From: Setomelanomma holmii
Lineage: Eukaryota > Ascomycota > Dothideomycetes > Pleosporales > Phaeosphaeriaceae
Assembly: GCA_010015745.1 (NCBI GenBank)
Contig: ML978158.1
Location: 434,001-498,000 of the forward strand
Length of the DNA stretch: 64,000 bases
Reading direction: 5' to 3'
Part shown: piece by piece, positions 58,379 to 64,000 of the stretch
Layout of the letters: each line of letters opens with the position of its first letter
How positions within the stretch are numbered: position 1 is the first letter of the stretch
Position numbers and translations under genes: made by a program
The notes under the pieces: model-generated
Told to the model about the DNA's origin: nothing
Databases searched by the model: none
The model's input: only the letters and a program-made list of their open reading frames with translations

Positions 58379-59083
58379 CTACAACTGACCAGACTTCTCG
58401 ATGGTGACGGTCTTAGAGGTCTTACCAGTCTGAGATCCGACCCGCTCGACAGCTTGGACGACATCGAGGCCCTCGACGACCTTGCCAAAGACGACGTGCT
58501 TGCCATCGAGCCACGAGGTCTTGACGGTGCAGATGAAGAACTGCGAGCCGTTGCTGGGTCGCGTTAGATAAGTCAACAATGCGCAATTGTGGTTGACTTA
58601 CGTTCCGGGGCCGGCGTTGGCCATGGAGAGGATACCGGGACCAGTGTGCTTTAGGTTGAAGTTCTCATCCTCGAACTTCTCGCCGTAGATGGACTCGCCA
58701 CCAGTGCCCTGCGACTGTCAGTTGGTTGTATCGCGTGTATGAAGTCGATGGTTGACATACGTTGCCACGGGTAAAGTCACCACCCTGAAGCATGAACTGG
58801 GGGATGACGCGGTGGAAGGAGCTGCCCTGGAAGTGGAGGGGCTTGCCAGAGCGGCCGGTACCCTTCTCGCCGGTGCAGAGGGCACGGAAGTTCTCAGCGG
58901 TCTAGGGAGAGAGGGTGGTCAGCATGGTGGTCTACGGAGACATGGCGAAGTCTCTGAAGGCGGGGCAGCCAGGGCAGGAGAAGAGCGCACCTTGGGGACT
59001 TGGTCCTTGAAAAGCTCCATGACAACGCGGCCGGCAGGGGCGCCGCCGATAGAGATGTCGAAGTAAACGTGGGGGTTGGACAT
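58379..59083 (-). CDS. Cyclophilin A, peptidyl-prolyl cis-trans isomerase
   Basis: Four exons (59083-58991, 58901-58761, 58708-58602, 58553-58379) with introns of 89, 52 and 48 bp encode 171 residues. It begins MSNPHVYFDISIGGAPAGRV and carries all cyclophilin landmarks: the catalytic Arg in FHRVIPQFMLQGGDFTRGNG, the KFEDENF loop, MANAGPGTNGSQFFICT, and Trp in TSWLDGKHVVFGKV, which binds cyclosporin A. The C-terminus is the usual VTIEKSGQL. It catalyses proline isomerisation during protein folding and is the expected cytosolic cyclosporin target in fungi. The frame stays open upstream but begins with TTG, so there is no sign of an AUG-initiated mitochondrial isoform. Confidence 0.96.
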
Positions 59084-59935
59084 TTTGATGGAATTGGGTG
59101 TGGAATGGGTGGTTGAATTGAATTGGTGTTTATGTTTTGCAGGCAAGTGGAGGAGTGAGGGGCAGTTTTAAGGGAGCTCATGGAGGGGTAATGGGCGCGC
59201 TTTTTTTAGCCCCTCGATCCCTGCGCCTGCTCTTCTCACAGCTTTACCTGCCAGACGTGTAATATGACATAGCCGCTGCTCCACATGGTCTCCAAGATCT
59301 CACCTAGTTCGCCCGTAAGAGAAGCCGAGCAGCCAGGAGCTTTCAGCAGCCGCCGTCGAGCCTGGATGCGGTAATGGCGCAATCGGCAGCTTCCAGAGGG
59401 TGTCGTGCAGCGAAAATCTCCGTGAATGTAAACTAGTTGGTGCTCACTGTAGAGAGATCACGATAGGAAAGGCAGTTTTACAAGCCGCTCGGATTGCACC
59501 TGCGACAGCTGAAGCGTAAATGGCAAGTACGTCAGCGACTAGGCCAGAAGCAGTTCGCGCCTCGTCTATACACCGGCTCTCCAGTTAACACCGAGCGTCC
59601 GTGATGCTTCAGCTTGCAATTGTGTCTGCTCACTCACTCAATTTTCGCCAAAAGTTTTTGCTAGATAGCAAATTCGCGTCGACTTCACCTCGGCGTAGAT
59701 CCTGGCGACTTACTTCGTTCCCAAACCCATGGCGAAAGAACCACAAACACCGCGCCAAGCCTCGAAGTACTCCACTGGCAAAGGGTGGAACGTTGGACTA
59801 TTACTAAAATTCTAATACAAGTAGATCGGTGAAATCTAGCGGAAAAGAAGGAACGCTGACCAACGCCTCGCATTTCTGCTATGCCGCATGCTCTTTCCCA
59901 CCCATTACCACACTTGGGAAGCACCAACCTGACAT
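59084..59935. other. Cyclophilin promoter and P450 3' flank
   Basis: No gene was supported in this 850-bp stretch between two minus-strand genes. The 60 bp before the cyclophilin start form an A/C-rich leader on the minus strand, as is common for highly expressed fungal genes. Confidence 0.5.
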
Positions 59936-61660
59936 CTATGGCTGGATGGCGATTTGATGCGCGTCCGCTCGTTGCAAGAATTCGGCCCTCTCCGCGCGAT
60001 CCTTTACCTCGGCGACCCTCCACTGCTCGAGCACCTCTGCTCTCCTGGCAGCGCTTCGTGGCTCGAACGCCATCTCGAATGGATCGGGCTTGATGATCAA
60101 CAACGAATTCGACTTGGACGTGGGCACCTCAATCTCCTCGCCGGTCGTAGGGTTCACCTTCCTCTTTAGATTGAAAGTGTACATCAGGGAGCCACATCCA
60201 GTGACGGTCTCGTCGCGGGTTACAGACATACCCAGGCACTGGCGCTGGCCCCATCCGAAGGACGACATACCAACAATCGTGGGGTACTTGGTGAGAGGTT
60301 CCTGGAACGTTGGCCATCCAGCCTCGAGCCATCGTTCAGGTCGGTACGAGTCTGGATCTGGGTACTTGGCAGGGTTGCGCAGGAATGCCCAGTCAAGAGG
60401 GAGAATGCGTGTGCCCTTGGGGATGAAGTAACCTCGGAACCAATCATCAGCCTCAGCCTCGTGAGCAACACCTAGCAACACTATCAGCATGGACTACAGG
60501 AAACAGGACTTCAGCACTTACCAGTCGGTACAGTAGGCCTCCACCTCATGGTCTCCTTGATGCACGCACGCAAGATAGGCAGATTGGGCATATCGGCAAT
60601 CGTTGGAGGAAGCCCTCGGCACACAGTATCGATCTCCTCTTGACATTTGCGCTGCCATTCTGGGTGATGCACCATCGCAATGAGGAAGTAGTACAGAGGA
60701 CCGGCGACAGTGAAGATGCCGACAAGCGCCAACATTCCGAGAACGCAGGAGGCTTCGTAATCACCGGAGATGTTTGTCTTCTCAGCTGTCTCCAGGTACG
60801 TCCTGGTATAGCATGGTCCCTGCTTGCCCTTGATCATGAGATTCCGAGTCCTGACGAGGTTGTCCATGAAGAAAGCTTGTTGGTCGTCGTGTCGCTTACG
60901 CTCTCGAATCTTCCAGGGATTGACTGGCTCTGGGAGCCAGTCCCAAAGTGGTGTCAAGACATTGGTGATAGGACCTGCGGGCGACATCTGAGTCAGGAGG
61001 CCCCAAGCGCTCGGGGTGAGAGGAACGCTGAGCGAGTCATCATCCCAAGTGAGCTTCGCCATTACCTTGGAGCACATGTCCTCGAGCGAAAATGCCCAGT
61101 CATCAGGATTCTCGACGAGCCTGGCCATCCATCTCTTTGCTTCGAACTCCATCAAACCCCAGTATTGCGCATTGGTGCCCTCCATCAAGTATGCATGAGT
61201 GAATTTTCTTTGGCGTGCCCAGTATTCTGACCATTATTAGCTACGAATTGGCGATCAGATTACGACACTTACGATTCTTTCCCATAAGCGGCAGATACTC
61301 CATGGATCCGTACGTGCTCTTGGCATCGAACAAACTCTTAATCTCTGGTCGATCGGAGTATACCTTGGCCTTCTTCACCAACATCTCTTCAGCCATTGCC
61401 TCATCGCCGATGATGACGAAGTTGGCTCCCAACATCTTCGTTCGATATATTGGGCCATAGATATCGAGCCACTCCTTGAACTTCAACCACATGAAGTCAA
61501 TCGGAAGATCGTGGATACGACCAACCCATGGGACTAGCCATGGTCCTGGCAGGTTGTGGCAGTTGTATTTGCTGTTGTACTTGTCTATCGCATTGATGAA
61601 GGCATAGACCACGACACCGATCACTGCAACGCCAAGGGCATACGTTGTGAAGGGATGCAT
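59936..61660 (-). CDS. Cytochrome P450 monooxygenase
   Basis: Three exons (61660-61273, 61226-60522, 60471-59936) with introns of 46 and 50 bp encode 542 residues. An N-terminal membrane anchor (TTYALGVAVIGVVVYAFINA) is followed by a proline-rich hinge (LPGPWLVPWVG). The K-helix ExxR is Glu354 to Arg357 (KETMRWRP), the PERW motif is YRPERWLEAG, and the haem loop is FGWGQRQCLG with Cys443 as the iron ligand. The I-helix region (ALVGIFTVAGPLYYFLIAMV) lacks the usual acidic-Thr pair, so its oxygen chemistry may be atypical. It should sit in the ER and hydroxylate a hydrophobic metabolite. General layout resembles fungal secondary-metabolite P450s. It is divergent from the FAD monooxygenase gene. 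Confidence 0.93.
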
Positions 61661-63392
61661 CGAGAGTACGAGCTGGCCAAGCTTTGAGGTTGAAAGAAGT
61701 CCTATAGTTTCGAGTGATTCGCGTGATGCTGGCTGAATTCAAGAGATGTCCAAGACGCGAGCGATGTTCGATGGGTACGACACGTAATGCTACCGCTCGG
61801 ATATGCAGGTAGTCGACGGAAGGTGATAGTCCTAGGAAGATAAGGACCTCTGGTACAGGAAGCACCGCCACGGGGTAGTCGACCGTTAATACTAGCAACA
61901 AAACAAGTACCGTCGAAGAAGAACCGCAATCGCGGGCCGCAACTAGATATTGCAACCAGCGCTCGAACACCTGTCAGTCTTGTCCGGCTCCCCAAAGGTT
62001 TGGCATCATGTACAAATCAGCAGGGCATCGCTGGCGCGATGGAACATACCATCACACTACTCTCCCTGGTGCATGGCGGGCATGTTCGTCAGATCGCCTA
62101 CCGAATGCTTGATGAGATGGCCAGCCACGAGCTCACCAATGAAAGCCTTTGAAAAGCCACGAAGGACCGACCATCATCGCCATCTCAGATAGTCCAACGA
62201 GTAGGAGCTCTCCCGATCTCCTGAACCCATGGGTCCCAGCATCCTGAAATGAATGTCGGTGGTGGACGGCGCCGACAATGAGATGTTGAGACTGTCCATG
62301 AGTGGATCAAGGTGTAACGGAGAGCCAAGGCCGCATCAAGATCGTCATCATAGACTTTCCGCTCAAAGATCGCAAGGGCAGACGCAGGAGCTAACCCCGG
62401 CTCCCTAGGCAGATACCGGAGAAGGAAAGCCCTCCTGTTGGTGGGCTGCTGGGTCCGGTCCAAACCATGCAGGAGAACCTCATTTCACGCCAGGAACTAT
62501 CAAGCATCATGCCGACATTCAAGCTTCACATCGGTGAACGGTACATTGCTTAGCCGTGATGGCGCTACTACTCCTGTCAATTTGTCGTTCATTCCAGCAT
62601 CTCCACCTACATCTCGGATTGCAATCAGCGTGTGGATCTTGATCTGCACGATAACGATCTCACCTTGTCAAAGGAATCAATACAACAGCGATGAGACTGC
62701 AGCGCCCTGGAGGATGATCCCCAGCCAGTCGATTTTGGCTGTGAAGACAGGGGCGCCCAAGGAACGATACTCAGGTTGGTCAATGTGAGCAATGTGGCAC
62801 ATCAGAAAGCCTCGGCGTAAGTGTAGATGTCATTAAAAATACCAAGGTATATTTGGCACTCTGTAACGCAATGAGGCTTCGTCAGGGTACGTTGACTGAA
62901 GCGCAGTCATCATCTCCGCACGTGGAGCTGCATGAAGCACTGATCGATCTAGACACTGCAATGTCAAGTAATACATTACAGCCTCGCCATCAAGTCCCGA
63001 CCCAGCGTGGCCTAGCATACCGTTCCGCAGGCCTTGGCTTCCGGAGTTAGTGGGGAACCATAGCGCTGACGCTTTGACCCTGCAATGGGGTGGTTTCGAT
63101 AGCCTTGATCTCTGACGACATCATTGTAACACAGCAAAGCGCCTTGTACCTGACACTAAGCGCCAAGTCTAATCATCATCGCGGTACGTTCCTGAGGCAT
63201 TGTCTCAAAAGGACCAGCTCGCACCAGCTCGGTAGTCCGGATGTCCGATGGCTTCGGCTTCGCAGTGTTGGGGAGCCCAATCCGACAGTGGATATGCAAC
63301 CTTTAAGATGGGTGAAGATAAACTTAGGAGATTAACGTCAAGCTCGACATCCAAATCTCACTTTGTACGCCAAACAAACACAATCACTAAAC
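61661..63392. other. Divergent promoter region, P450 and FAD monooxygenase genes (1.7 kb)
   Basis: The two genes are transcribed apart from this region, so shared regulation is possible. No gene or specific regulatory motif was supported. Confidence 0.45.
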
Positions 63393-64000
63393 ATGCCTCA
63401 CGCCCTGACGTCTCGCGATTCGACGATGGAGTCAAAACCAGTTGGTTCTTATGAGCCAACTGGAATTGACGTCCTGATCGTAGGAACTGGTCTGGCCGGA
63501 TTGGTTGCTGCACTCGAATGCACGCGCAAAGGACACAATGTGCGCGTTTTGGAGCGCAATGCAGATATTAACACAGCTGGTGAGAATACTTGAAGCCATA
63601 TATTTGAATATGTGCTTACCCCAAGAAGGTGACATGTACTTCATGGGACTGAGCGCAACACGATTCCTCAAGCACTGGCCCGAACTTCTCAAGGAATACA
63701 AGAAAATTTCCCTACACAATGCCTGGATCGAGACATTCAAGCACTCCGGCGAAGTCGTCATTCCACCAAAGAAAGTCGCAGATCGCCTGCGCGCGCAAGG
63801 TCTCGATCCTGATACTCCACCTGGCGAGTTCCAGATGCGCCCACTCGTGTACAAGATGTTCGTAAACGCGGTGGAGAAGCTTGGCGTATCCGTCGAGTTC
63901 AACCGCCGCATCGTAGACTACTTCGAGGATGAGGAGACTGGCAAGGGTGGATGCTTTACCGATGACGGGAAGCGATACGAGGCGGACGTGGTCATTACGG
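63393..64000 (+). CDS. FAD-dependent monooxygenase, N-terminal part (truncated by window edge)
   Basis: Exon one (63393-63579) and the start of exon two (63629 or 63626 onward) encode about 186 residues before the window ends. The N-terminus carries the Rossmann dinucleotide motif GIDVLIVGTGLAGLVAALEC, with the acidic end of strand two in VRVLERN. Exon two continues with GDMYFMGLSATRFLKHWPEL and MRPLVYKMFVNAVEKLGVSV, as in fungal salicylate-hydroxylase-like flavin monooxygenases (FAD_binding_3 type). The acceptor is a tandem AAGAAG; both sites keep frame and differ by one Glu. There is no signal peptide. It is likely a cytosolic hydroxylase of an aromatic substrate; the GD motif and C-terminus lie outside the window. 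Confidence 0.85.

Noticed and set aside
59084..59146. Possible N-terminally extended (mitochondrial) cyclophilin isoform
   Set aside because: The frame is open upstream of the cyclophilin ATG, but its first start-like codon is TTG and no AUG is present. Unlike known dual-start fungal cyclophilins, there is no sequence support here.
1..64000. Transposable elements, CRISPR arrays, rRNA operons
   Set aside because: I looked for reverse transcriptase, transposase and integrase motifs, long terminal or inverted repeats, and regularly spaced repeats, and saw none. CRISPR arrays are not expected in a fungal genome.

Overview
This is nuclear DNA of a filamentous ascomycete fungus, most likely a dothideomycete; the class is an inference from gene content only. 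Genes are widely spaced, lie on both strands and carry short GT-AG introns, almost all 46-89 bp. The content is typical of such fungi: a CreA-type carbon repressor, a bZIP factor with a DUF3425-like C-terminus, PTH11/rhodopsin-like membrane proteins, a CFEM protein, a secreted M28 aminopeptidase and a Helo-like N-terminal domain. No bacterial, organellar or viral gene was recognised. I rebuilt most gene models by joining exons across GT-AG introns with phase agreement.

Left part (1-20 kb): the 5' end of an alpha/beta hydrolase gene; a membrane-anchored MOSC/mARC-like molybdenum protein; a five-exon RecA-family Rad51 paralog; two weakly supported small ORFs; the carbon repressor gene (creA-like) after a long leader region; a 5 kb stretch without recognisable genes; a small secreted CFEM protein; and a bZIP transcription factor whose basic region lies in a short first exon.

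Middle (20-45.4 kb): the most unusual gene is a 1277-residue protein at 20184-24333. It combines a Helo/STAND-like N-terminal domain, a helical TPR-like region, an SH3 domain, two zinc fingers (UBZ-like and RanBP2-like) and a C-terminal Rho-like GTPase domain with altered catalytic positions. It is followed by a GNAT acetyltransferase, a broken rhodopsin-domain gene, an APC-family amino acid permease, a large single-exon protein with a mitochondrial-type N-terminus and a C-terminal membrane segment, a secreted leucine aminopeptidase, an intact rhodopsin-domain protein, a secreted FAD-linked (BBE-type) oxidoreductase and a SnoaL-like protein.

Right part (45.4-64 kb): long gene-poor stretches separate a small spliced dsRNA-binding-like protein, a conserved-looking fungal protein of unknown function, a cyclophilin A, and a divergent cytochrome P450 / FAD monooxygenase pair. 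That pair may be the edge of a secondary-metabolite or catabolic cluster. There is no operon logic; the only functional groupings suggested by position are the P450/monooxygenase pair and the BBE-oxidoreductase/SnoaL pair.
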